Of a stretch of 20,683 nt of DNA, positions 6,248 to 13,920 are shown one piece after another. Positions within the stretch are counted from its first letter, which is position 1. The number at the start of each line of letters is the position of its first letter. Under the pieces are notes generated by a model. The model saw nothing but the letters and a program-made list of their open reading frames with translations, made no database searches and was not told the origin of the DNA. The stretch spans positions 1-20,683 of the forward strand of contig USEU01000036.1 in NCBI GenBank assembly GCA_900553805.1, given 5' to 3'. A program made the translations under genes and the position numbers. This DNA is from an uncultured Eubacteriales bacterium. GTDB taxonomy: Bacteria; Bacillota; Clostridia; Oscillospirales; Oscillospiraceae.

Positions 6248-7537
6248 ATGCTGCCAGATGCGTTTTTAGCCCGGATGCGCGCCCAGCTGGGCGATGAATA
6301 TGAGGAATATCTGTGTTCGCTCCAGCGGCCCCGGGCGGTGGCGCTGCGGTTCAATCCCCTGAAGGGGGAGCCGCCGCGGCTGCCCTTTGTCCGCCAGCCG
6401 GTGCCCTGGGAGCCGCAGGGGTTTTATTATGATCCCCAGGCCCGGCCGGGGCTGCATGTATACCACGAGGCGGGCGTATATTATTTACAGGAGGCCAGCG
6501 CCATGGCCCCCGCCGTCCTGCTGGACCCCCGGCCCGGGGAGCTGATCTGCGACCTGTGCGCCGCCCCCGGGGGAAAATCCACCCAGATCGCCGGGCGGAT
6601 GGGGGGCAGCGGACTGCTGGTGAGCAACGAGATCAACCCCAAGCGGGCAAAGGTCCTTTCCCGCAACATCGAGCGCCTGGGCATCGCCAACGCGGTGGTG
6701 ACCAACGAGACTCCCGCCGCCCTGGCCCAGCGGCTGCCGGAATTTTTCCACCGGGTGATGGTGGACGCCCCCTGCTCCGGCGAGGGGATGTTCCGCAAGG
6801 AGGAGGCCGCCGTCACCGACTGGAGCGTAGAAACGGTACAAATGTGCGCCCGGCGGCAGGCGGAGATCCTGGACTGCGCCGCAAGGCTCCTGCGCCCCGG
6901 CGGGCATTTGGTATACTCCACCTGCACCTTCGCCCCGGAGGAGGACGAGGAGGCGGTGACCGCCTTCCTGGCCCGCCACCCGGATTTCGCGTTGGAGCCG
7001 GTGGAGGCCCCCTGGTTCCGGGAAAGCGCCCCCGGCATGTACCGCCTGTGGCCCCACAGGCTGCTGGGGGAGGGACATTTTGCCGCCGTGCTGCGTAAGA
7101 TGGGCTGTGACGACGCCCCCGCCGCCGTTTTTCCCGGCGCGCCCCTGCTCGAAAGCGTCCGCCGCTTCCTGAAGGAGCTGGGCATCCGGCTTCCGCCGGG
7201 GCAGCCGGTGACCTTCGGCCAGACCCTGTATTGGATGCCCCCGGAGATGCCGCCCCTGCACCGGCTGAAGGTGCTGCGGGCCGGGCTGGAGCTGGGCACG
7301 GTGAAAAAGGACCGCTTCGAGCCCTCCCACGCCCTGGCGCTGTGGCTTTCCGGCTGCGCCCGGACCCTTTCCCTGCCCCCGGACGGCCCCCAGATGGCCG
7401 CCTATCTTCACGGCGAGGCGCTGCCCTGCGCCGAGAAGGGCTGGCTGCTGGTAACGGCCGGGGCCTACCCCATCGGCTGGGGCAAGGGGGACGGAAGCCT
7501 TCTGAAAAACCACTATCCCAAGGGACTGCGCAAATAA
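6248..7537 (+). CDS. rsmF: RsmF-like 16S rRNA (cytosine-C5) methyltransferase (NOL1/NOP2/Sun family)
   Basis: A 429-residue SAM-dependent RNA m5C methyltransferase. The SAM-binding motif CDLCAAPGGK is at about residues 101-110. The motif IV cysteine is in DAPCSGEGMFRK (Cys176) and the motif VI catalytic cysteine is in STCTF (Cys226). GMFRK after the PC motif and the extended C-terminal region (about residues 290-429, which I take to be the RsmF-type RNA-binding domain) point to RsmF/YebU rather than RsmB. The start has a strong GGAGGA site. It is transcribed alone from the promoter at 5928, through a long leader containing a dispersed repeat. The exact rRNA position modified cannot be read from sequence. 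Confidence 0.9.
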   Translation: MLPDAFLARMRAQLGDEYEEYLCSLQRPRAVALRFNPLKGEPPRLPFVRQPVPWEPQGFYYDPQARPGLHVYHEAGVYYLQEASAMAPAVLLDPRPGELICDLCAAPGGKSTQIAGRMGGSGLLVSNEINPKRAKVLSRNIERLGIANAVVTNETPAALAQRLPEFFHRVMVDAPCSGEGMFRKEEAAVTDWSVETVQMCARRQAEILDCAARLLRPGGHLVYSTCTFAPEEDEEAVTAFLARHPDFALEPVEAPWFRESAPGMYRLWPHRLLGEGHFAAVLRKMGCDDAPAAVFPGAPLLESVRRFLKELGIRLPPGQPVTFGQTLYWMPPEMPPLHRLKVLRAGLELGTVKKDRFEPSHALALWLSGCARTLSLPPDGPQMAAYLHGEALPCAEKGWLLVTAGAYPIGWGKGDGSLLKNHYPKGLRK

Positions 7538-7541
7538 AAAC

Positions 7542-7570
7542 TTTACAGAATCGCCGTTTTATGATAATAT
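7542..7570 (+). promoter_or_regulatory. Promoter of murA
   Basis: TTTACA (7542-7547), 17-base spacer, TAATAT (7565-7570), directly after the rsmF stop codon and about 50 bases before murA. An overlapping TATGAT at 7559 gives a shorter-spacer alternative. Confidence 0.65.
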
Positions 7571-7620
7571 AAAAATCTAGTCTGTATTTTGCCGAAATTA
7601 TCGCAGGGAGAGGATCATCC

Positions 7621-8886
7621 TTGGCAATATATGAAATCAACGGCGGCCACCCGCTGAACGGGACCGTCACCATCAGCGGCGCGAAGAACGCAGCCGTGGC
7701 CATCCTGCCCGCGGCGCTGCTGGTCAGCGGAAAGTGCCGCATTGAGAATATTCCCGATATTTCCGATGTGCGTATCCTGCTGGACATTCTGGACGGAATG
7801 GGCGCGGACATTCACTGCCCCGGCCCTCACGTGGTGGAGATCGACTGCACCGCCGTCCACTGCACCGAGCCCAACAAGGACCTGGTGGAGGAGATCCGCG
7901 CCAGCTATTATCTCATGGGCGCGCTGCTCGGCCGCTTCGGCCGGGCCCATGTGGCGCTGCCCGGCGGGTGCAGCTTTGCCTCCCGCCCCATCGACCAGCA
8001 CATCAAGGGCTTCCTGGCCCTGGGCGCGGAGGTGGAGGAGACCGAGGACTATGTGGCCCTGAGGCCCGGGCCCGACGGCTTGCAGGGCAATCGGATCAGC
8101 TTGGACATGGCGTCGGTGGGCGCGACGGTGAACATCATGATCGCCGCAACCCTGCTCCCCGGCCAGACCGTCATTGAAAACGCCGCCAAGGAACCCCACA
8201 TCGTGGACCTGGCCAACTTCCTCAATACCATGGGCGCGCGCATTTCCGGCGCGGGCACCGATACCGTCAAGATCCGGGGCGTCAACGCCCTGCGCGGCGG
8301 CACCTATACCATCATCCCCGACCAGATCGAGGCGGGTACTTACCTGGCCGCCGTTACCGCCACCGGCGGCAACGTGCTGGTGCAGAACGTGATTCCCAAG
8401 CACCTGGAGTGCATCACCAGCAAATTGCAGGACCTGGGCGCACGGATCGTTCCCTTTGACGATTCCATCCGCATCATCAGCAGCCGCCGCCTGCGCCCCT
8501 CCACCGCCAAGACCAGCCCCTACCCCGGCTTCCCCACGGATATGCAGGCCCAGGTGTGCGTGTGCATGGCCCTGGCCGGCGGCACCAGCCGTCTGACCGA
8601 ATCCGTGTACGAGACCCGCTTCTTCGGCTACTGCACGGAGCTGGAGAGCATGGGCGCGAAGATCTCCATTGAAAACAAGACCGCCACTGTCATCGGTGTG
8701 GACCACCTGAACGGGGCCACCGTCTCCGCCCATGACCTGCGGGCCGGGGCCGCCCTGGTCATCGCCGGTCTGGCCGCCCGGGGCACCACCCATGTGCGGA
8801 ACATCCACTTTGTGGAACGCGGCTACGAGGACCTGATCGGCAAGCTCACCGCCCTGGGCGCGGATATCAAGCGCATTGAAGGGTAG
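7621..8886 (+). CDS. murA: UDP-N-acetylglucosamine 1-carboxyvinyltransferase (MurA)
   Basis: A 421-residue cytosolic enzyme for the first committed step of peptidoglycan synthesis, transferring enolpyruvate from PEP to UDP-GlcNAc. The active-site loop LPGGCSFASRPIDQHIKGF places the nucleophilic Cys at 117, the fosfomycin target. Lys22-Asn23 are in ISGAKNAA and FPTDMQAQ supplies the conserved Asp. Length is normal. The start codon is TTG, preceded by GGGAGAGG. An in-frame alternative inside the gene would remove the conserved N-terminal strand, so TTG is preferred. Clostridia often carry two murA paralogues; I cannot tell which one this is. It has its own promoter and terminator. Confidence 0.96.
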   Translation: MAIYEINGGHPLNGTVTISGAKNAAVAILPAALLVSGKCRIENIPDISDVRILLDILDGMGADIHCPGPHVVEIDCTAVHCTEPNKDLVEEIRASYYLMGALLGRFGRAHVALPGGCSFASRPIDQHIKGFLALGAEVEETEDYVALRPGPDGLQGNRISLDMASVGATVNIMIAATLLPGQTVIENAAKEPHIVDLANFLNTMGARISGAGTDTVKIRGVNALRGGTYTIIPDQIEAGTYLAAVTATGGNVLVQNVIPKHLECITSKLQDLGARIVPFDDSIRIISSRRLRPSTAKTSPYPGFPTDMQAQVCVCMALAGGTSRLTESVYETRFFGYCTELESMGAKISIENKTATVIGVDHLNGATVSAHDLRAGAALVIAGLAARGTTHVRNIHFVERGYEDLIGKLTALGADIKRIEG

Positions 8887-8927
8887 CGCGCTGCCGCAAA
8901 GCCGCTTTTTTCCGAAAACAAACATTT

Positions 8928-8975
8928 ACAGGGCAGGAGATCAGGGTGTTTCCTTGATTTCCTGCCCTGTTTTTA
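8928..8975 (+). terminator. Rho-independent terminator after murA
   Basis: ACAGGGCAGGA (8928-8938) pairs perfectly with TCCTGCCCTGT (8960-8970), with a partly paired inner loop, followed by TTTTT. Confidence 0.88.
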
Positions 8976-9067
8976 CCGATTGAGTTACCCATGTTTCTCT
9001 TGACATGGAACGCACCCCGACAAACAGATCTGCGGCTCGTGCAATTGTTGTGGGCCCTTTTTCCCAT

Positions 9068-9096
9068 TTGACACCCGGAAGGGCATATGGTACACT
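9068..9096 (+). promoter_or_regulatory. Promoter of the serine acetyltransferase gene
   Basis: Consensus TTGACA (9068-9073), 17-base spacer, TACACT (9091-9096). The leader would be about 33 bases, too short for a T-box or S-box. Confidence 0.82.
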
Positions 9097-9135
9097 ATTA
9101 AAATATGAATGCGTTTTGCGCCAGGAGGAATGGTT

Positions 9136-10065
9136 ATGTCTCCCATTGAACAGCAGATCGAGGGAATTGTGGACAGCATTCTGGAGGATTACCGCCACGG
9201 GCGGGATATTGACAAGCTGGATCCCTTTGTCCACCCGGACAAGGAGACGGTGACGGACATCATCCGCAAGCTGCTGCGCATCGCCTATCCCGGCTCCTCC
9301 CGGGACAAGAGCTACCGCATGTACAATTCCCGCTACAATCTGTCCATGCTCATTGAGGACGTGATGTACAATCTCAACAAGCAGATCGCCATCGTCCTGC
9401 GCTGGGAGATGACGGAGGAGCAGGCGGAGGAACGGGCCCAGGAGATCAGCCTGCAATTCTTCCGGCAGATCCCCGCCGTCCGCGCCCTGTGCCAGACGGA
9501 TGTGGAGGCCTTTTACGACGGCGACCCGGCGGCGTACAGCACCGACGAGATCGTGTTCTGCTACCCCGGCCTGTTTGCCGTGACGGTGTACCGCATGGCC
9601 CACGTGCTGTATACCCTGGGGGTGCCCATGCTGCCCCGGATGATGACGGAGCACGCCCACAGCGTCACCGGCATCGACATCAACCCCGGCGCCGCCATCG
9701 GCAACTATTTCTTCATTGACCACGGCACCGGCATCGTGGTGGGCGAGACCACGGTGATCGGCGACCACGTGAAGCTCTACCAGGGCGTGACCCTGGGCGC
9801 GCTCACCACCCGGGGCGGCCAGAACCTGCGGGGCAGGAAGCGCCACCCCACCATCGAGGACAACGTGACCATCTACGCCGGGGCCTCCATCCTGGGCGGC
9901 GAGACGGTGATCGGCCGGGACTGCGTCATCGGCTCCAATGTGTTCATCACCCATTCCATCCCCGCCCGCACCACCGTCAGCGTCAAGAGCCAGGAGCTCC
10001 AATTCAAATCCCACAAGACCGAGCCCTTCTGGGAGGACCAGAAAGAAAGCGGAAATTGCCGTTGA
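9136..10065 (+). CDS. epsC: Serine O-acetyltransferase (EpsC/CysE type)
   Basis: A 309-residue acetyltransferase that makes O-acetyl-L-serine, the precursor of cysteine. The N-terminal helical half (about residues 1-160) and the C-terminal left-handed beta-helix with FFIDHGTGIVVGETTVIG (193-209) and YQGVTLGALTTRGG (215-228) are those of the long EpsC-type enzymes. The start was set at 9136 because AGGAGG lies 7 bases before it; the ATG at 9130 is too close and the one at 9109 has no site. Where E. coli CysE has the catalytic DIHPAA, this protein reads DINPGA (Asn183 in place of His), while His196 of the second motif is present. No cysK lies next to it. It is monocistronic on current evidence. 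Confidence 0.9.
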   Translation: MSPIEQQIEGIVDSILEDYRHGRDIDKLDPFVHPDKETVTDIIRKLLRIAYPGSSRDKSYRMYNSRYNLSMLIEDVMYNLNKQIAIVLRWEMTEEQAEERAQEISLQFFRQIPAVRALCQTDVEAFYDGDPAAYSTDEIVFCYPGLFAVTVYRMAHVLYTLGVPMLPRMMTEHAHSVTGIDINPGAAIGNYFFIDHGTGIVVGETTVIGDHVKLYQGVTLGALTTRGGQNLRGRKRHPTIEDNVTIYAGASILGGETVIGRDCVIGSNVFITHSIPARTTVSVKSQELQFKSHKTEPFWEDQKESGNCR

Positions 10066-10090
10066 CAATTTGGAAGATCAATGATATGAT
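10062..10090 (+). promoter_or_regulatory. Promoter of the T-box/brnQ transcript
   Basis: Perfect TTGACA (10062-10067) overlapping the stop codon of the preceding gene, 17-base spacer, TATGAT (10085-10090). Transcription would begin near 10097. Confidence 0.85.
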
Positions 10091-10109
10091 GGCCCCGATA
10101 ACTGAATAG

Positions 10110-10383
10110 AAAAGCGATGACGAAGACGGATCTGCATGATCTACCTTACAGAGAGCCGGGGACGGTGGAAGCCTGGCAGGGGGCGGCGAAGATCTTATCC
10201 CTTCCGAGCTGAACGCCCAAACGCGGCTTCCGTCAGTAGGGCTTTCCGTGCAGGCTACGTCAGTGCCTAGGGCTTGTTGGAGCCTGAAGGGGCGCATTTT
10301 TGTGCGCAATTTGAGTGGTACCGCGAGGCTTTGTATTCTTACAGGCCCCGTCTCAAGGAATTTGAGGCGGGGCCTGTTTTTTA
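10110..10383 (+). promoter_or_regulatory. T-box leader (probably tRNA-Ile responsive) controlling brnQ
   Basis: Stem I has the distal AGAGAGC segment at about 10150 with the GGTGGAAG loop. Helix GATCT (10138-10142) pairs with AGATC (10190-10194), and CGGA (10127-10130) pairs with TCCG (10203-10206). Between these two helices the 3' strand of the specifier loop reads TTATCCCT, giving ATC (10197-10199) as the specifier, an isoleucine codon. The T-box sequence GAGTGGTACCGCG lies at 10313-10325. Its TGGT bulge would pair with an ACCA acceptor end, fitting tRNA-Ile (A73). A terminator follows. Uncharged tRNA would allow read-through into brnQ. Presence of a T-box is near certain; the Ile specificity rests on my hand fold. 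Confidence 0.93.
10342..10383 (+). terminator. Terminator of the T-box leader
   Basis: CAGGCCCCGTCTCAA and TTGAGGCGGGGCCTG form a 15-bp stem with one G-U pair and a short GGAAT-type loop, followed by TTTTTT. It competes with the antiterminator built on the T-box sequence. Confidence 0.92.
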
Positions 10384-10399
10384 TTTAGGAGAGAGACAA

Positions 10400-11713
10400 A
10401 TGAGTAAGAAAAACATGACATTGGTGAGCTTTATGCTGTTTTCCCTGTTTTTCGGGGCGGGGAATCTGATCTTCCCGCCCTTCCTGGGGCAGAATGCCGG
10501 CTCCGCCGCCCCGGCGGCCATGGCGGGCTTCCTCATTACCGCCGTGGTGCTGCCGGTGCTGGGGGTCGTGGTGGTGGCCCGGTTCGATGGGCTGGACCGG
10601 CTCTCCCGCCGGGTGGGGCGGCGGTTCTCCCTGGCATTCACCGTGCTCATTTACCTCTCCATCGGCCCCGGCCTGGGCATCCCCCGGGCGGCCTCGGTGC
10701 CCTTTGAGATGGCGGTGGCCCCCTACCTGCCCCAGGGAGCCAACGCCGCCGGGTGGATGGCGGCCTATTCTCTGGTGTTCTTCGCCGTGGCCCTGTGGCT
10801 GTGCCTGACGCCGGGCAAGCTGGTCAGGCGCATCGGCAATTACCTCACCCCCACGCTGCTGGTGCTGCTGGTGTTCCTGTTCGTCAGCTTCCTGCTCCGG
10901 GGAGAGCGCTCCGTCGCCGCCCCCCGGGAGGGCTACGCCGCCGCGCCCCTGCTCACGGGCTTTGTGGAGGGGTACCAGACCATGGATACCATCGCCGCGC
11001 TGAATTTCGGTCTGGTCATCGCCACCACCCTCGGCTCCTTCGGCCTGACGGAAAAGCGGGACGTGCTGCGCCGGACGGTGCAGGCGGGCCTGGCGGCGGG
11101 GAGCATCCTGGTGCTGGTGTACGCCATGCTGGGATACATGGGCATGTGCAGCTCCGGGGTGTACCCGGCGCGGGAGAACGGGGCGTGGACCCTGCGGCAC
11201 ATCGTGTACCAGCTCTTCGGCGCCTCCGGCGCGGTGCTGCTGGCGGCCATCTTCACCCTGGCCTGCCTGACCACCTGCGTGGGGCTGATCAATTCCATCA
11301 GTCAGTTTTTCACCACCCTCTTTCCCCGCATCCGCTACCGGGCCTGGGTGATCGCCATCACCGCCTTCTCCTTCCTGGTGTGCAACCAGGGGCTGAATGT
11401 GATCCTCAGCGTGTCCATCCCCGTCCTCAGCGCCATCTATCCCATGGCCATCGTGCTGATCCTGCTGGGCCTGACCCACCGGCTGTGGGAAAGCAACCCC
11501 TATGCCTACCCCCTGGCCGTGGGCGCGGCGGGGGTGGTGAGCGCGCTCCATGTGCTGCATACCCTGGGCGTGCCCATGGGGTTCCTGCTCCCCCTGTGCC
11601 AAAACGATTTCACCTGGCTCCCCCTCTCCGCCGCCGCCCTGGCCGCCAGCGCCGCACTCAACCGCGCCTCCCGCCGCTTCCATCAAGCCCTGCAATCCAC
11701 TTCGGAGGAATAA
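10400..11713 (+). CDS. brnQ: Branched-chain amino acid transport system II carrier protein (BrnQ)
   Basis: A 437-residue integral membrane cation symporter for Leu, Ile and Val. The N-terminal FMLFSLFFGAGNLIFPP is the LIVCS-family signature. About 12 hydrophobic segments follow along the whole length, and GLINSISQFFTTLFPRI near residue 300 is typical. The frame is open upstream into the T-box leader, but the ATG at 10400 has an AGGAGA site 7 bases upstream and begins MSKKNMTLVSF, as expected. It is the only gene behind the isoleucine-type T-box, so uptake is predicted to rise when charged tRNA-Ile falls. A strong terminator follows. Confidence 0.96.
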   Translation: MSKKNMTLVSFMLFSLFFGAGNLIFPPFLGQNAGSAAPAAMAGFLITAVVLPVLGVVVVARFDGLDRLSRRVGRRFSLAFTVLIYLSIGPGLGIPRAASVPFEMAVAPYLPQGANAAGWMAAYSLVFFAVALWLCLTPGKLVRRIGNYLTPTLLVLLVFLFVSFLLRGERSVAAPREGYAAAPLLTGFVEGYQTMDTIAALNFGLVIATTLGSFGLTEKRDVLRRTVQAGLAAGSILVLVYAMLGYMGMCSSGVYPARENGAWTLRHIVYQLFGASGAVLLAAIFTLACLTTCVGLINSISQFFTTLFPRIRYRAWVIAITAFSFLVCNQGLNVILSVSIPVLSAIYPMAIVLILLGLTHRLWESNPYAYPLAVGAAGVVSALHVLHTLGVPMGFLLPLCQNDFTWLPLSAAALAASAALNRASRRFHQALQSTSEE

Positions 11714-11715
11714 CG

Positions 11716-11776
11716 CCACCCGAACGGGCAGTGTCAGAAGATCAACCTGACACTGCCCACCCGGGTGGTGCTGTTT
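11716..11776 (+). terminator. Two-tier terminator after brnQ
   Basis: An inner perfect 12-bp stem, GGGCAGTGTCAG/CTGACACTGCCC (11726-11737 with 11747-11758), is enclosed by an outer CCACCCG/CGGGTGG stem (11716-11722 with 11762-11768), then TGCTGTTTT. It lies between convergent genes. On the minus strand it lacks a T run, so its role for the catabolic operon is uncertain. Confidence 0.8.
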
Positions 11777-11783
11777 TATGGAG

Positions 11784-12233
11784 TTATTCCGCTTCCCTGT
11801 CCTCCAGCCGTAGCTTGATGACGGCTTTGCGGTAGGAAGTGGGTGCGGCGGTGTGGAGGCAGCATTGGTGGGCATCCTGGGGGAAGCAGATGTAAAAGGT
11901 GCCGGGGGCGATGGGAATGGGCGTGCCCGCGCCGGTGTGGGCGCTGCGGTCCGCCTGGGGATCGTAGGCTCCGGCGGGAGAAACGGCCTCCAAGGGGGCC
12001 CACAGGATCGTCTCCGCGCCGCGCAGCAGCAGCTGGACATCCAGGTATTTTCGGTGGGCCTCGAAGCAGCCCGTACCAATGGGGTTGGTGGTTCCCTCCT
12101 GGATCATCAGGAAGCCGCCGCTGAATTCATAGCGCCCCGGCGGGGCGTCCTTGACCCGCTCCAGGCATTCCATGGCCTGGGCCAGATGGGGCAGGGAGCA
12201 GCCGCCCAGGCGGCGGATATTGTCGAGGATCAT
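11784..12233 (-). CDS. YhcH/YjgK/YiaL family protein (DUF386)
   Basis: A 149-residue cupin-like protein of the YhcH/YjgK/YiaL family, which also contains the EbgC beta-galactosidase subunit. The family signature FEAHRKYLDVQ is at residues 57-67, followed by LLLRGAETI and a C-terminal FPQDAHQC segment with a His that could bind metal. It is the last gene of the eight-gene operon and overlaps the kinase gene by 4 bases (ATGA). Family members accompany sialic acid and other sugar catabolic operons and have been suggested to act as sugar mutarotases or isomerases, without a settled general activity. Here it probably handles an anomeric or keto-sugar step of the pathway; that is inference. Confidence 0.88.
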   Translation of the reverse strand: MILDNIRRLGGCSLPHLAQAMECLERVKDAPPGRYEFSGGFLMIQEGTTNPIGTGCFEAHRKYLDVQLLLRGAETILWAPLEAVSPAGAYDPQADRSAHTGAGTPIPIAPGTFYICFPQDAHQCCLHTAAPTSYRKAVIKLRLEDREAE

Positions 12234-13147
12234 GGCGTCTCCTTTCCGGCGATACGCAAAAATTCCGTTACTTCCTCAGCGGTGGGAATGGAGGGAGCCG
12301 CGCCGGGGCGGGAGCAGGCGATGGCCGCGGCCGCGGCGGCCTGGCGCATGGCCTGGCGGGGGGACTGCCCGCTGATCAGACCGCCCAGGAAAAAGCCGGT
12401 GAAGGTATCCCCCGCGGCGGTGGTATCCCGCACGTCCACCCGGAAGGCGCACTGGGCAAACTGGGTGGAGCTGTCCGTGTAGATCGCCCCGTCGCCGCCC
12501 ACGGTCAGGACGATGACGGCCTGGGGGAAGCGCCGGCGCAGTCCCCCGGCCAGCTCAAAGGAGCCGTCTTCCGCGCCGCTGCCCAGCAGCTGGGCGGCCT
12601 CCACCTCGTTGAGCATGAAAATGTCCACTGCCTCCAGGGGCAGAGCCATAATTTTTTCATTCATGGGCGACGGGTTCAGGACGATCGTCATTCCCCTGGC
12701 GTGGGCCTGCCGCAGCAGATAGGGCAGCTGGTTGATTTCGTTCTGCACCACCAGATAGTCCCCCTGGCCGAAGCCGGCCAGCACGGCGTCGATCTGGGCG
12801 GGGGTGATCCGCTGGTTCGCGCCGCCGTAGAGCAGGATGCAGTTGTCCCCCTCTCGGTCGCGCTGGATGATGGCGTTGCCGGTGCGCTGGTCTGTCAGGA
12901 CCGCCACGTGGCCGGTGTCGACCCCGGCCCGGCCCATGGCCTCCAGCAGGAATTGCCCGTCCGGCCCGATGGCTCCGGCGTGGAAGACCTGCGCCCCTGC
13001 CCGGGCCAGGGCGATGGACTGATTCAGACCCTTGCCGCCGGTGAATACCTCCAGCCGGGTGGAGGAGAGCGTCTCTCCCTTTGTGACGAAATGATCCACG
13101 GAATAGACATAGTCGATGTTCAGGGAGCCGAAGCAGAGCACCTTCAT
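12230..13147 (-). CDS. PfkB-family sugar kinase, ribokinase-like
   Basis: A 305-residue ATP-dependent carbohydrate kinase. The substrate-side motif GGKGLNQ is at residues 37-43. The C-terminal PfkB signature DTTAAGDTFTGFF (about 241-253) carries the catalytic base Asp247. The DTTAAGDTF form and GSLNIDYV start are most like RbsK ribokinase, but sugar specificity inside PfkB is not readable at this level. Deoxyribose, ribose or 2-keto-3-deoxy-gluconate-type substrates are all possible. It overlaps both neighbours by 4 bases, so it is translationally coupled within the operon. It probably supplies the phosphorylation step that commits the pathway's sugar product to central metabolism. Confidence 0.9.
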   Translation of the reverse strand: MKVLCFGSLNIDYVYSVDHFVTKGETLSSTRLEVFTGGKGLNQSIALARAGAQVFHAGAIGPDGQFLLEAMGRAGVDTGHVAVLTDQRTGNAIIQRDREGDNCILLYGGANQRITPAQIDAVLAGFGQGDYLVVQNEINQLPYLLRQAHARGMTIVLNPSPMNEKIMALPLEAVDIFMLNEVEAAQLLGSGAEDGSFELAGGLRRRFPQAVIVLTVGGDGAIYTDSSTQFAQCAFRVDVRDTTAAGDTFTGFFLGGLISGQSPRQAMRQAAAAAAIACSRPGAAPSIPTAEEVTEFLRIAGKETP

Positions 13148-13920
13148 TTGACGCCCTCCAGTATCGCCATGGCTCCCCGGTGGGCCTGGGGCCAGCTTTT
13201 GGGGATATCGGCCTCAATGGTCAGGGTGTCACAGTAGCCCGCCCGCTTAACGGCGTCCAGGAACGGTCCGTAGTCAAAGCCGTCCTCCGGGCGGGGGAAG
13301 GGACGGGCGGGGAAGACCGCCGGGTAATCGATGTGGACATGGTGCAGCAGGGGTGCGCAGGCCACGATGTCCTCGTAGCTTTCCCCGCCCCGGTACAGGT
13401 GGCGCAGGTCGGCCATGATGAACAGATTGGGCGCACCAGCCTCCTCCACCGCCGCTGCCGCCTGGGGCAGGGTGTTGATATAGTTGGAGTAGTCCGGCCC
13501 CAGGGGCTCCAGGATCAGCTCGATGCCGTGCTCCCGGCAGAAGGAGGCGTAGCGGGCCAGAAAGCGGATGAAATTCCCCCCTGTCTTCGGGTCCGGATCC
13601 TCCGGCAGCCAGCGGCCCTTTCCGTTGCCCAGGATGATCTTTCGGATGCCCAGCCTGGCCGCCCGGGCGCAGGCCCGGCGCATGTAGCCGTCATAGGCCT
13701 CCAGGGAGAACTGCTCCGTGAAGAACCAGGGTTCGGCAATGGGCAGCGCCCGTGCGCCGGTAAGCACGGGAAAGCCCGTCCGCTCCACCTTCCGGCAGAA
13801 ATCCTCGAATTCCGCCTCCGGCAGGGCCTCGAGCTCCGGCAGGTCCAGCTCGGCGTAGTCAAAGCCCGCACCGCGGATGCCGTCATAGTCGGCGATCCGT
13901 CCGAAGCCGCCAATTTTCAT
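13144..13920 (-). CDS. Sugar phosphate isomerase/epimerase family protein (TIM barrel), second of two
   Basis: A 258-residue protein of the xylose-isomerase-like/AP-endonuclease-2 TIM-barrel family. Likely metal ligands lie in order: Glu138 in LILEPLG, Asp171 in IMADLRHL, His194/196 in HHVHIDYP and a Glu in LTIEADIP near the C-terminus. This matches the Glu-Asp-His-Glu pattern of ketose 3-epimerases and hydroxypyruvate isomerase. It is divergent from the other TIM-barrel gene of the operon (14901) and about 30 residues shorter. It overlaps the upstream oxidoreductase by 4 bases and the kinase by 4 bases. It may isomerise or epimerise a keto-sugar, or perform elimination on an oxidised glycoside, as reported for relatives in C-glycoside cleavage. 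The substrate is unknown. Confidence 0.85.
   Translation of the reverse strand: MKIGGFGRIADYDGIRGAGFDYAELDLPELEALPEAEFEDFCRKVERTGFPVLTGARALPIAEPWFFTEQFSLEAYDGYMRRACARAARLGIRKIILGNGKGRWLPEDPDPKTGGNFIRFLARYASFCREHGIELILEPLGPDYSNYINTLPQAAAAVEEAGAPNLFIMADLRHLYRGGESYEDIVACAPLLHHVHIDYPAVFPARPFPRPEDGFDYGPFLDAVKRAGYCDTLTIEADIPKSWPQAHRGAMAILEGVK

Noticed and set aside
10385..12079. 564-residue open frame on the - strand
   Set aside because: It lies opposite brnQ and the YhcH gene. The sequence is Gly/His/Gln-rich with no hydrophobic core; it is a by-product of high GC.
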